64,000 bases of DNA, from assembly GCA_024867545.1 (NCBI GenBank), contig JANFNE010000003.1, forward strand, positions 62,001 to 126,000, read 5' to 3'. Under the pieces are notes generated by a model. It saw only the letters and a list, made by a program, of their open reading frames with translations. It was not told the DNA's origin and made no database searches. The DNA comes from Phytopythium helicoides (taxonomy: Eukaryota > Oomycota > Peronosporomycetes > Pythiales > Pythiaceae). The stretch's first letter is position 1. Each line of letters begins with the position of its first letter. A program made the translations under genes and the position numbers. Shown here piece by piece: positions 1 to 10,117 of this stretch.

Positions 1-1114
1 CCGCATTGATACTGTGATGCAAACTCACAACAGCAATCATGAATTATAGTCTGACCTAGGCGACAAAGAAGAAAGGGAAAGAGGAATCTGGTTTCTTTCC
101 AGCAGGAACTCTGTACATGCATATCACTCAAAATCATCGTACCAGATCTGAGTAAGACAAATGATGGAATCGCCATAGTGCAATAGCCTCTCAATGTTCC
201 AGTAGTTTATCGTTGACGGCGCCATGAAAGCAGAAGTGTTGGCCTTTGTTGAACACACGTCTCCGAACTGTTTGTTGAAGACAGCACCGAGGAGTAGCTA
301 CAAGAGATTACATTCACTTTCAGTTGGCAGATACAGATCACAACAAATTATAGATAATGGCAGCTCGTTGTTTTGGTGTATGTACAGTGTGAGCTCGTGT
401 CTGTCAGTGGTATAGTTACCATTACGAATCTCCTTGGGTGCTATCGTGCAAGACGCATTGACGCACGATGTCTTTCATCTGCTAGACAATCTACACGAGA
501 ACATGTGAGTCCACTCATTTCTCCTCAGTAGAAGCGAGTGCGTGTGCCAAGTGACGAGATACAGTTTTCAATACTCGAGTTCGGCAAGCCTAGCAAGGAA
601 GTTTTTTTGCGCACAATATCTACATTTAGCCAAAATCATGCATCGAGGCAACGTTACGGCTAGCAGTGGATGGAGGTTAAGCCGCTGGAAACCTTGCTGC
701 GGAGTTTGAAGAAACACAGTTCCGGTCCCATTCTCGTGTAAAGGAATATAAACCGATCACTGAGGCGATCTAACGTTCTGACCTTTGCAGGCACGCGCAG
801 TAACTCGCTTCTGAGCCGACGTCTTCATAAAGTCATCCAAGTAGTTCATCTTCAGGACCACAAGAGCATTATGGCAAGCCAACCGAGCAAACCACGATCC
901 TGTCTACTTTGGACACGAAGCCCAACTCGAGCGAGCTTTCCGATAAATGACGCAATTTGACGTATTCACTGGTCCGAAGCCAGTTTTCGACCAACAATTG
1001 CAAGACAACGTCATGATAGCATTCGCTTCACGACACGACGCTGCTAGATTGGGTTTGATTGAGGAGTCATACGCTGCCATATTTTTTTGCTCTATTCGGC
1101 ACCAGAGGCTCTGG
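1..1114. other. Intergenic, no gene recognised
   Basis: Only short overlapping open frames on both strands, none with a recognisable domain or consistent codon pattern. The open frames from about 904 run into the inverted repeat arm that begins at 1115 and read through its non-coding flank. I see no RNA gene or element end here. Confidence 0.5.
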
Positions 1115-2391
1115 CAGAGCGCTCGGTTCGGAACAGCAAAAAGGAGCGGCAGATGGACTTCAAACGCATACATTTCGCCAGTGCAAGCGCTCCCCAGAAG
1201 GAGGACAGCAGCGGGACGGAGATATGTTGTGCTGTTCGACTCGGCTCGAAGGCGTGTCCACGATAGACAAGGAGCAGCGCATTCCCGATCGGCGCGTATG
1301 ACAGCCGGCATACAAACTCCGAGAGCGGCAGGCAGTCAGTACGGTATGAAAAATGAACGCGCTGCAAGTTGGACACGATGGCGAGACCCCGAACAAACCA
1401 ACAAACAAACAGGACACGGTGGCCGCCGTCCCCCCTCACCACGTGAGTCGCTCGCTCACAGACTCACAGACTCACAGACAGCAAACGTGGCAGTTGGGAC
1501 GGGTCTCACAACCGAATTGGCCTCCCGGAGCTCACAGCCACACAGCTACACAGCTCCAGTAGCCTCCTTCGCTAGCTAAGCGAGACCTTCAGAGACCATC
1601 GTCAACCAAACAGAATGAACAGCGTGACGATCCAGCTGCCGCCGCTGTCGGTACTCACGACCCCCCGCAGCCGCATGAGCTTCGCCTTCAGCAAGATGGA
1701 GCTGTCGACCCCCAAGCTCTCGCTCGCCTTCATCCTGGACGACGCGCAGCCGCTGTTCGCATCTCCCGTGGCGCAGGTGCCGACGCACCACCCGGTGAGC
1801 AAGGAGCGCAAGCGCCGCCGCAAGATGACGGCACAGGAGAAGCGCGAGGCCCGCTCGTGCTGCATCGAGGGCTGCACCAACTACACGATCGACCGCGGTC
1901 TGTGCTTCCGCCACGGCGGCGGCAAGGCGTGTTCCATGGAGGGGTGCACGGCGAGTGCCAAGCACCGTGGACTGTGCTGGAAGCACGGCGGCTCGACGCT
2001 GTGCACGGTGGAGGGGCTGCACGCGCGGTGCCAAGTCCCGCGGGCTGTGCTGGTCGCACGGTGGCGGCACCAAGTGCTCGGTGGAGTGGTGCCAGAAGAC
2101 GACGATCTCCAAGGGCCTGTGCTGGACCCACGGCGGTGGCAAGCGCTGCATGTTCGAGGGGTGCAAGCGTCCGGCGTCTCAGCGCAAGCAGAACTTCTGC
2201 AGCAAGCACCAGCCGGCCAAGGGCGCTGCCACGGCCGCGGCTGCGTCTCTGATGGCGCTGTGCGACCACTGAGCATCAAGTTATTGCGCTGGTAGGCGCG
2301 TGTACAGTTCCTATTAGTAGTAGTAGCATGCTGCAAGTGCATCGGTATCTATAAAGTCGACTCAAAATCGATCTCAGTCTTCAATGCTTCA
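1115..2391. repeat. Left arm of long inverted repeat
   Basis: This 1277-base arm is the reverse complement of 3110-4385, with a handful of substitutions and one inserted base near 2024. The arm holds about 500 bases of upstream flank, a complete zinc-binding repeat gene and about 120 bases of 3' flank. The high identity in non-coding parts shows the duplication is recent. The spacer between arms is 718 bases. Confidence 0.95.
1615..2272 (+). pseudogene. WRKY19-like zinc-repeat gene, left copy, frameshifted
   Basis: This copy is nearly identical to the intact gene at 3229-3885 on the other strand. It reads correctly for about 135 residues: an N-terminal region with a KLSLAFILDD segment, a basic KERKRRRK stretch and the first Cys/His repeats (pattern CxxxC, about nine residues, GLCxxHGGG). 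Near 2024 an extra C turns GGGGTGCACG into GGGGCTGCACG. The frame is lost before the fourth repeat and the shifted frame runs to about 2295. The remaining repeats are still encoded in the +1 frame to 2272. Either this copy is a fresh pseudogene or the base is an assembly error; the intact twin argues the error is local. Confidence 0.8.
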
Positions 2392-3109
2392 CATGACGTT
2401 CACATGCAATGTTTGATTATTCTCAACAGTAAAGGCGCCATGGTCAGAGCAGACCTCTCCCTTATCCACTGGTGTTCACTGTGGAGACCTTTGCAGCATC
2501 CGTACAGATGTCCAAGCATCCACGACGGCAAGATGAAGCGATCAATCTCACAGGCCTCGATGCCAAGTGTCCCAGGAATCAAGTGCTCTAACACCCAAAC
2601 ACTTGATAGCTGGGAGCAACCCACAGCTCCACGCACCATCATGGAGCTGGGTGGCTGGGGATATGCGAGACAAGAACTCATATATGTGAAGCTCTAAAGT
2701 GTGCAAAGTGTGGTGGTTGAAGTACCCCTTCCTTCGTGCATTTACCGCTCTGATGAGATCACCAGAAAGGCAGGCTGCTCGTCTTTTTTGTAGGAGCGAT
2801 TGGAAACCAAGATCTGGGATTTGTAAAGAGCACAAAACGCTTCGACGCCATCAACTTGGTGGGTGGAAAGTCTGGGGACCACGAATACATTGTTGGTCGA
2901 CTCGACTCTCCGATCTCCGGAAAGTGAAACGTGAAGGAATTGATCGAGGCATGAAGATGTGGTGGGCTGTGCTTGACAAGGACATTGGACTGGTGAAGCA
3001 AAGCACACACGAAATTAATCGATGTAGCCCACTACTGCCTTTCCACATCATCTGTGAGGGAAGAAGCGCATGTGAACGTGACAAGAACATGGGCGTGATC
3101 AATCAACAA
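2392..3109. other. Spacer of the inverted repeat, no recognised gene
   Basis: 718 bases of unique sequence between the arms. Frames of 88-137 codons exist on both strands, for example 2699-3112 on the plus strand, but they overlap one another and show no motif I recognise. The spacer could form the loop of a long hairpin transcript. Confidence 0.5.
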
Positions 3110-4385
3110 TGAAGCATTGAAGACTGAGATCGATTTCGAGTCGACTTTATAGATACCGATGCACTTGCAGCATGCTACTACTACTAATAGGAACTGTACA
3201 CGCGCCTACCAGCGCAATAACTTGATGCTCAGTGGTCGCACAGCGCCATCAGAGACGCAGCCGCGGCCGTGGCAGCGCCCTTGGCCGGCTGGTGCTTGCT
3301 GCAGAAGTTCTGCTTGCGCTGAGACGCCGGACGCTTGCACCCCTCGAACATGCAGCGCTTGCCACCGCCGTGGGTCCAGCACAGGCCCTTGGAGATCGTC
3401 GTCTTCTGGCACCACTCCACCGAGCACTTGGTGCCGCCACCGTGCGACCAGCACAGCCCGCGGGACTTGGCACCGCGCGTGCACCCCTCCACCGTGCACA
3501 GCGTCGAGCCGCCGTGCTTCCAGCACAGTCCACGGTGCTTGGCACTCGCCGTGCACCCCTCCATGGAACACGCCTTGCCGCCGCCGTGGCGGAAGCACAG
3601 ACCGCGGTCGATCGTGTAGTTGGTGCAGCCCTCGATGCAGCACGAGCGGGCCTCGCGCTTCTCCTGTGCCGTCATCTTGCGGCGGCGCTTGCGCTCCTTG
3701 CTCACCGGGTGGTGCGTCGGCACCTGCGCCACGGGAGATGCGAACAGCGGCTGCGCGTCGTCCAGGATGAAGGCGAGCGAGAGCTTGGGGGTCGACAGCT
3801 CCATCTTGCTGAAGGCGAAGCTCATGCGGCTGCGGGGGGTCGTGAGTACCGACAGCGGCGGCAGCTGGATCGTCACGCTGTTCATTCTGTTTGGTTGACG
3901 ATGGTCTCTGAAGGTCTCGCTTAGCTAGCGAATGAGGCTACTGGAGCTGTGTGGCTGTGTGGCTGTGAGCTCCGGGAGGCCAATTCGGTTGTGAGACCCG
4001 TTCCAACTGCCACGTTTGCTGTCTGTGAGTCTGTGAGTCTGTGAGCGAGCGACTCACGTGGTGAGGGGGGACGGCGGCCACCGTGTCCTGTTTGTTTGTT
4101 GGTTTGTTCGGGGTCTCGCCATCGTGTCCAACTTGCAGTGCGTTCATTTTTCATACCGTACTGACTGCCTGCCGCTCTCGGAGTTTGTATGCCGGCTGTC
4201 ATACGCGCCGATCGGGAATGCGCTGCTCCTTGTCTATCGTGGACACGCCTTCGAGCCGAGTCGAACAGCACAACATATCTCCGTCCCGCTGCTGTCCTCC
4301 TTCTGGGGAGCGCTTGCACTGGCGAAATGTATGCGTTTGAAGTCCATCTGCCGCTCCTTTTTGCTGTTCCGAACCGAGCACTCTG
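3110..4385. repeat. Right arm of long inverted repeat
   Basis: Reverse complement of 1115-2391. The inner boundary falls at the sequence complementary to TCAATGCTTCA at 2381-2391. The outer boundary falls just past the CCGAACCGAGCA block at 4370-4380, beyond which the flanks are unrelated. The two arms align without gaps apart from the single base noted in the left copy. Confidence 0.95.
3229..3885 (-). CDS. WRKY19-like Cys/His repeat protein, intact copy
   Basis: 218 residues, single exon. After an N-terminal half with no known domain, a basic segment (KERKRRRKMT, about residues 62-71) precedes five tandem repeats of the form CxxxC, eight to ten residues, GLCxxHGGG, ending in a variant CxxH copy near residue 200. 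The spaced Cys and His residues suggest each unit binds zinc. Proteins with this repeat are expanded in oomycetes and often annotated 'WRKY transcription factor 19-like' by repeat similarity; they lack the WRKYGQK motif. A role in nucleic-acid or protein binding is inference. The ATG at 3885 is chosen because the left copy conserves it. A third relative lies at 9199-10117. Confidence 0.85.
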   Translation of the reverse strand: MNSVTIQLPPLSVLTTPRSRMSFAFSKMELSTPKLSLAFILDDAQPLFASPVAQVPTHHPVSKERKRRRKMTAQEKREARSCCIEGCTNYTIDRGLCFRHGGGKACSMEGCTASAKHRGLCWKHGGSTLCTVEGCTRGAKSRGLCWSHGGGTKCSVEWCQKTTISKGLCWTHGGGKRCMFEGCKRPASQRKQNFCSKHQPAKGAATAAAASLMALCDH

Positions 4386-5375
4386 GTGGCCAGCAGAGCC
4401 AGCAGGCCTGTAGGAATCAAGGGCATTGAGCCAGACGTTGGGACGATGATATGCGTGAGCGACACAGCAAGGAAGTGGACAAGCCGCGAAAAACGACTAA
4501 CGGAGAGGCTCGTTCAATATCACATGTGGTGGCACAGACCGATCATGAGATTTGTACATACTTTACGTAGGGCTGTCAATTCAGCTTTCGACTGCTCGGA
4601 CGCTGAAATTGCCGTCCGATCGTCGTGTGCGAGCTCTCGCTCGCTTCTTCGGCTTTGTTTGACATGCTGCAACCGTACATTTTGCATTGCTCCAGATGGG
4701 CTTCGCTTTCGAGCGTCGAACACCACGAACCTCTCAGCTTCCAACGTCACGATATCGCAGGAATGTGCTGGGCAACGGGAAAGAGATGCTGGCTGCCTGA
4801 GATACAAAGCGGATTTGCAGGACAGCCAGCACGCTCTGCTCCATGAATCAAAGTTTGATGTGCTCGGCATCGCAGACGCCGTGAAATGAGATGATTCTAG
4901 TGGATCACCACGGAACACTGGCGGTAGCCATGCTGATGAAAGCGACAAACAGCGAGAGGCTTTGAAAGCACTGTCTGTGCTGTCTGGCGTGAGTTGTCCT
5001 ACGATGAACCTCAGATTGGACTGGCTACCGCACCATATCTCAGGAGAGACCATCGACGTCAGCTTTGCAGCAGCGGCGTACAGCAGTCCCAGTCGCAGCA
5101 TGGTTAGGATGGAGCCTCCGCAGATACCAACAGCACAAGGAGGCGCGAGAGAGACACCCGTTCGTGGTGGCGCCGCCGACGAGTAGTGGCTGAGACCATG
5201 CTCCAAAGCCGGAAAAACGCTCGTGGTCTCCCTTCTGAGCAGTATGTCCGATGGGAGCACAGCTGAGACCAAAGTAGCTGACCGCTTTGCGTACTGCACA
5301 CCTTACACTACGCCCATCCCAGCACAAACCTGCAACGAAAACGCGTGGCTTCAGCCGGCGTACTGTACTGCCTAC

Positions 5376-5437
5376 CTTTTCATGCACGCAGACTCTGCGT
5401 GCATGAAAAGATTGAGTCTGCGTCACGCAGAGTCAAT
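5376..5437. repeat. Two adjacent short palindromes
   Basis: 5376-5391 is perfectly complementary to 5395-5410, a 16 bp stem with a 3-base loop. Directly next to it, 5411-5423 pairs with 5425-5437 with one mismatch. Both stems contain the word CTCTGCGT or its complement, so the pair looks like a duplicated palindrome. Such structures are typical of element ends or recombination sites; function unknown. Confidence 0.8.
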
Positions 5438-5602
5438 GTTCATGGCAATGGAAACAACAGGGCGATCTCGGCAGGACGATGGAGCAAATCAGGCTGTTTG
5501 CAGGGACGAAAAGAGCCCTGGAGGAAGACCTCGGCTCTCGGAGATCTGCACCGAGCGTTCGAAGTGGAACCCGACGCGCTTTCGGTAGGTGCTTGACACT
5601 AG

Positions 5603-5989
5603 TCAGATTGTGATGGTTCTGAATGGATCCTTCAGCCAGTGCTCGAAGATGGTAGCCGAGCCTTGTCGTATGGCCTTTGATGCCCATGGGTTTGATTGTG
5701 GAGGCCTATACCCGTAGTACCACGGACAAGTCCTCTTGACCAAGCTTAATAGTACCCTCTGGAGCTCTTGAACGAGGCTCATTACAAGCCACCCGATCTT
5801 CCAGCCGCGAGGCCGATAACTGTCCTCACCGTCCTTTTTGTACAGCAGTGATTTTGTAGCGACTTGGTCAATTGCTGTAGCAGCTCCTGCGACAGTGATG
5901 GGAATATCCATCCTGTCTAGTAAGCAATTGTGGCACAAGGTGGCTGGAGGTACCGCACACAGCCAGCGAACGGAAGCACAGCCACCCAT
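5603..5989 (-). CDS. Unassigned open frame, 128 codons
   Basis: The product contains a tract rich in Lys, Asp, Trp and Tyr (KKDGEDSYRPRGWKIGW, then WYYGYRPPQ) that reads more like real protein than antisense noise. I do not recognise the family. It may be a fragment of a transposase or other element protein, since it sits beside a Fanzor remnant and palindromes. Start uncertain. Confidence 0.2.
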   Translation of the reverse strand: MGGCASVRWLCAVPPATLCHNCLLDRMDIPITVAGAATAIDQVATKSLLYKKDGEDSYRPRGWKIGWLVMSLVQELQRVLLSLVKRTCPWYYGYRPPQSNPWASKAIRQGSATIFEHWLKDPFRTITI

Positions 5990-6235
5990 ACCTACTCCAC
6001 GGTACCGTGTTTGTGAACATCATCGTCACTTGTACGTCATCCTTCTTCCGGTGACGTGAATCGTCGAGCACGAAGATCCCAAGCTCAACATCGCGCTAAC
6101 CCGCCGTCATCCTCACTCCGTGGTGCCCGATGTAGTGATGGGCTATTGCTTGTCTTGGGGAGCTCAGGCAAGAAGATCGTCACCTGTAGCAACGTTGAAG
6201 GTGCTCGAAACATATCACTATTTTGGGGGCATCAC

Positions 6236-7212
6236 ATTGCTAGCACTCGCCTTCGGCTCGCGGGTATGGCCCGGCATCCTACGATAAAAGACGATAACTG
6301 GGAATGGAACCCAGTGAAAATGCAACAATGCCTGAGTATACAGTGCTATCTGCGGGCAACGCTGAGCGCACCTGCAGACACTTTGTGGCCCCTGATGTGT
6401 TAAGTTGGCGCTCGACAGAAAACGGTAGGTCTTGGTTGACTACGGAGCATGTTGAGGAGAAGCATGAGCATGTTCTTCGAGGCGTTGACGTCGCGGTTCA
6501 CAGTAGTACCAAAACAGCCATTGGATCGACAATGGAGCACACTATAAACCTTGCACGTCCGCCATTCCTTGTCCGTGCTGTTCTTGACCTTGCAGAGGCG
6601 GAGACTGTACTGGTATTCTAGCCGCCGGTGGCAACGTGAGTGAAGCTTGCTGGTGCGAAACTCATCAATCGATTGCACACGACAGTAGTTTCTCAATGTG
6701 TGCTCGAGTCTCTTGACCGGCCCCGCGGGGCACTTCTTGATGAGTCCGTAGTAATCGGTATTGCCCCAATCTCCAAATCCAACCACCGTTCGCCTGCCTG
6801 CTTGCTGGGTCAGTCTCCGGCAGGGTTCATGTAGCTTCTTCTGCGCAAAGATGTACCGTCCAAAACGCAGGTTGCGGAATCCTTCGTCCTTGAAAATCCT
6901 AGCAGGCTTTCCACTCGAGCGACGCGGTCTTCTTCGACGGCATCTGACGCTCGGCCGTCAAAATGTCGGGACGCCGCTCCTTCCAGCAAGCTATCTCCTG
7001 GTTGCTCTCGTGGTAGCGAGCATCCTCGTAGAACTCACGAGAAGAGCAGTGGATAGTCTCACCGTCCTGGTTGGTTGCTACAAACAGATCTCGTCTGCCA
7101 GGATCTAGGCCCCACATGACATCATAATCTTCTTCCCTCTGTCGCCGGATGGGTTTTCCGCATGACAATGCTGACAGCCTTTCCGTCCGTCACGATCTCT
7201 CCTGCGAACTTT
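6236..7212 (-). pseudogene. Decayed Fanzor copy (C-terminal half plus 3' flank)
   Basis: The reverse strand matches the C-terminal half and 3' flank of the Fanzor gene at 14004-16156. It keeps the junction that reads KFAGEIVTDGK in one frame, the RuvC-I segment GLDPGRRDLF, the TREFYEDARY-like segment (here SREFYEDARY), the GFGDWG segment, the IDEFRTS motif and the RuvC-III motif NRDVNASKN. It is broken: the N-terminal half is absent, an 11-base deletion lies after the segment encoding KTHPAT, and about 36 bases are missing after KKTASLE. Homology stops abruptly at about 7212. The downstream 160 bases are conserved with the other copy, ending at 6236. This copy cannot encode an active nuclease but records the unbroken sequence at the point where the other copy has lost a base. 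Confidence 0.85.
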
Positions 7213-7490
7213 TGTGATGCTGCCCAGGAAGCACGCACTCCACTGCTTCTGCTATCTGGGCATGCCGTCGCCGCTCCTGCCATTTTCGCAATACACCGCC
7301 ATAGATGACAATTCACAGGTGCTCGTTCTGCTAACTTCAATCAACGCCGTCATGCTTCCTCCAAGCTGCCGCCCGACACTGAGAGCACATTGACCTCATG
7401 GTACCCAGCAATGGAATGACCTTACGAGTAGCACACCACTGGTCACTGAGTTCGTCGACGTCGTTCTCGCTAAGCTCGCGCCGCGAGAGA

Positions 7491-8589
7491 TCAAGTCCAA
7501 TTCAGCAGCCCCAGTCCGCTGGAGCCGCCAGACACAAACACGCGACCACCGTTCGCAACATTCAACAACACCGATGCGACAATGTCGCCAGCAGAGACGC
7601 TGCTCGCTAACCCACTCGACAGCGTCACCGTGTCGGAGCTCGCTCCAATCGCGCTTGACACGAACACAACGACGCTCGTCATCGAGCTCGCGCCACTCGA
7701 CACACGCACCGAGGCGCCGGCAGTCGAAGCGCTTGTACCGCCCAACACACTCACGTCACCGCCGACCGATCCAGCGCCGCTAGACACCGACAAAGACCCG
7801 CCAGTGCCGACAGACGCAGAGCTCGCGCCGCCAGAGAAAGTCACGTTTCCTCCAGACAGGCCGCCAGAGCCGCCAGACACGCTCACCACACCGCCAAAAG
7901 TAGTCGTGGACGCACCCGACGAGATCGACACCGAACCGGACGCACCGCCAGATGCAAAGCCGCTTGAAACACGCACGACTCCGTCTCGACGGCCCCCGTC
8001 ACAGCACTTGAACCCACGCTCACCGCGCCGCTTGTTGTCGACTCGCTAGCACCGCTCAGGATGCTCACGCTGCCGTCCGCACCACTCGACGACGCACCAC
8101 TCGGCGACGCACCACTTGACAGAGAGATGGACGCGCCGCTGCTGCTCACGGAAGATCCGCCCGCAACCTCGATCTTGCCGGCACCAGACGACGTCGACGA
8201 TCCGCTTCCAATGCGCACGGACCCGCTCGAGACACCAGAGTCGCCGCTCGTCACAGTCACGTTGCCGCTGCTGCTACTGCTGCTGCTCGCAGCTCCGTGT
8301 GTCGAGATCACCACCGAGCCGCTCGTCGACAATCCAGCGCCACTCGTCATAGACTCAGAGCCGCCAACAGAGACGGACGACGACCTGCCATTCACCGTCA
8401 CGTCGCCGCCAACGTCTTGCGTGTTGCTGGCGCCGAGGATCTTCACAGACTCGCGGTGTCCACCGATCCGCTCTGCAACAACACGTCGCTCCTGGCATTG
8501 CTGCCGACACTGCTGCTTCCCTGGATGATACGGACACCACCTCCAGAGCCGCTTGGCACGAGCACCACGCCAGACAAACCGCCTCCCAT
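7491..8589 (-). pseudogene. Ser/Gly-rich tandem repeat protein, frameshifted
   Basis: Reading from an ATG at 8589 the product begins MGGGLSGVVLV and continues with many imperfect units of about 14-18 residues, such as SGSVSISSGAS and SGNVTVTSGDSG. It is almost only Ser, Gly, Val, Thr and Ala, which suggests a repetitive beta-rich extracellular or wall protein. No signal peptide is visible at this start. Frame changes near 8465 and 7985 break it into three segments; the last ends with a stop at 7491. The plus-strand frames rich in Pro and Asp are its antisense shadow. A fragment of a paralogue lies at 59202-59355. I do not recognise a named family. Confidence 0.6.
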
Positions 8590-8643
8590 GATGAACCCCG
8601 CCCTCGCCAACTGCCGCGCAGGACTTCCGGGTAGCCCACCAAC

Positions 8644-8879
8644 TGACTTCCGGGTAGTCTATAACAATATTTTGGCTATCTGGTAGTCATGAATAGATTA
8701 CCTGGTAGTCAAAACGCAAAACAAGGTGGGTTTTTGACCTCGTCTCAGAACACGGTACAAAGCGGAACTTTTTGGCGATTCTGATTGGTGCGCCGCGGCA
8801 TCGGCCGGCCAATCACATGCGCCGAAAAGTCCTGCTTCGCACCGTGTTTTGGGAAACAATAAAGTATACCCGGAAGTCA
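8644..8879. mobile_element. Foldback MITE-like element
   Basis: 8644-8656 (TGACTTCCGGGTA) and 8867-8879 are perfect 13 bp terminal inverted repeats. The interior also folds on itself: the AACACGGT..AAAGC region near 8749-8763 pairs imperfectly with the GCTTCGCACCGTGTTT region near 8834-8849. CTGATTGGTGCGCCG near 8781-8795 pairs with the GGCCAATCA block near 8806-8816. The whole 236 bp is therefore an imperfect hairpin. A second copy of the terminal motif lies immediately outside at 8625-8637. No coding capacity; a non-autonomous DNA element is likely. Confidence 0.65.
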
Positions 8880-9198
8880 AAATTCACTCTTGCGGTGCAG
8901 GTCGAATAAATCCCCTCAACATCACAGATCCTCCCTAAAATATAGAGGTTTATCAATTATCAAATACTAATGATTGTTTATTTTGATTTGCCTGTACGTA
9001 AAAGCAAACAACCGATCAATGAGCACGCACGCAGAGTGTCACGGTCGTGAAGCCGCCTCTCGCCTCACGCGTTCGGTCGAACCACCGATACGTGTGCGTG
9101 TGCCTCTGCGTCCAACCGGAGTTCGTTCTCTCGTGGTGGTTGTGCCTCCATTCCAAAAAACAAAAGTAGATCCGCCACGGTTGAGACCTTGTTCCGTC

Positions 9199-10117
9199 AT
9201 GATGCGACTCGACGCCACTGGTGACGAGGCCGAGAGCTCGGGCGACAAGCTCGACATCTCGTTCATCCTCAACAGCGTCGACCCTCGGTCTCCACCGACG
9301 CGTCGACGGCGCCTCGAGTCCCCGAGCTCGAACCTGGGCGGATCGTTAGAGGCAGCAGCCGAAGTCGCGATCGACTCGGCGAATGCACCAGCGCTGGGGG
9401 ACGAGCGTGGGGCCGAGCAAGGAGGAAAAGAAGCGCGGACGCATGTGCAAGGCCGAAGGGTGTAACAATTACATTGTGCACAAGGGGTTGTGCTGTCGCC
9501 ACGGGGTGAGTGTGCTAGCTCATGTCGTTCGTGGGCAACACGTCCAGATCTGGTCTCCGAGTCGTGCAGATCGATAAGCGATCCATTCTCGGTGTTCGTG
9601 AAATAGCTGGGCTGACGTCGAATGGAATGTGATGTGATGGCTATAGGGCGGCAAGAAGTGCTCGATCGAAGGCTGCAACACGAGCGCCAAGCATTGGGGG
9701 CTCTGCTGGCGACACGGTACGAGTCTCTTCGTTCATCACTTGACAAGATGCATCTATATCTTGCTGACCGCTTCTCGCCGCGGCCCCTCTCGATGACGCA
9801 CAAACCGTGCAGGCGGATCGACGGGATGCAAGATCAAGAACTGCACCAAGCGCGCCAAGGCGAGAGGGCTCTGCTGGGGTCACGGAGGCGGCACCAAGTG
9901 CAGCTACGCGCGTTGTGAAAAGGTCGCCGTCTCCGAGGGCCTCTGCTGGGCTCACGGCGGCGGAAAGCGCTGCGTACGCGAAGGATGCAGACGACCAGGG
10001 TACGAGCGGACGCTCAACTACTGCGTCAAGCATCACACCGAGCTCTTTGGGTCACTGGAAGAGCAGGACTCCGTGTCAAGTGGTGGTGGGAGCGACTCGG
10101 ACGACGGCAAGCGATGA
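9199..10117 (+). CDS. WRKY19-like Cys/His repeat protein, spliced paralogue
   Basis: The repeat region is encoded by three exons: to 9505, 9647-9716 and 9813-10117. Introns run 9506-9646 (GTGAGT..TATAG) and 9717-9812 (GTACGA..GCAG), both falling inside HGG codons and restoring perfect repeats. Five units of CxxxC-GLCxxHG are visible, then YCVKHH and an acidic Ser-rich tail. The N-terminus from ATG 9199 contains LDISFILN, matching LSLAFILD of the 3229-3885 protein, but it is in a different frame from the first repeat. Somewhere around 9300-9400 there is a one-base frameshift or an intron I cannot place. The lack of introns in the paralogue at 3229 hints that that copy could be retroposed. Confidence 0.65.

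Larger units (their letters stand above)
4386..6235. other. Repeat-like region without a recognised gene
   Basis: 1.85 kb between the inverted repeat and the decayed Fanzor copy. The longest open frame is 4520-5299 on the minus strand (259 codons), with no domain I recognise. A second frame at 5603-5989 on the minus strand has a more protein-like composition. Two adjacent hairpins lie at 5376-5437. The region may be remains of a mobile element. Confidence 0.4.

Noticed and set aside
4520..5299. 259-codon minus-strand frame as a gene
   Set aside because: No recognisable domain, no consistent composition, Cys/Ser/Arg-rich like random translation; mentioned only as an open frame.
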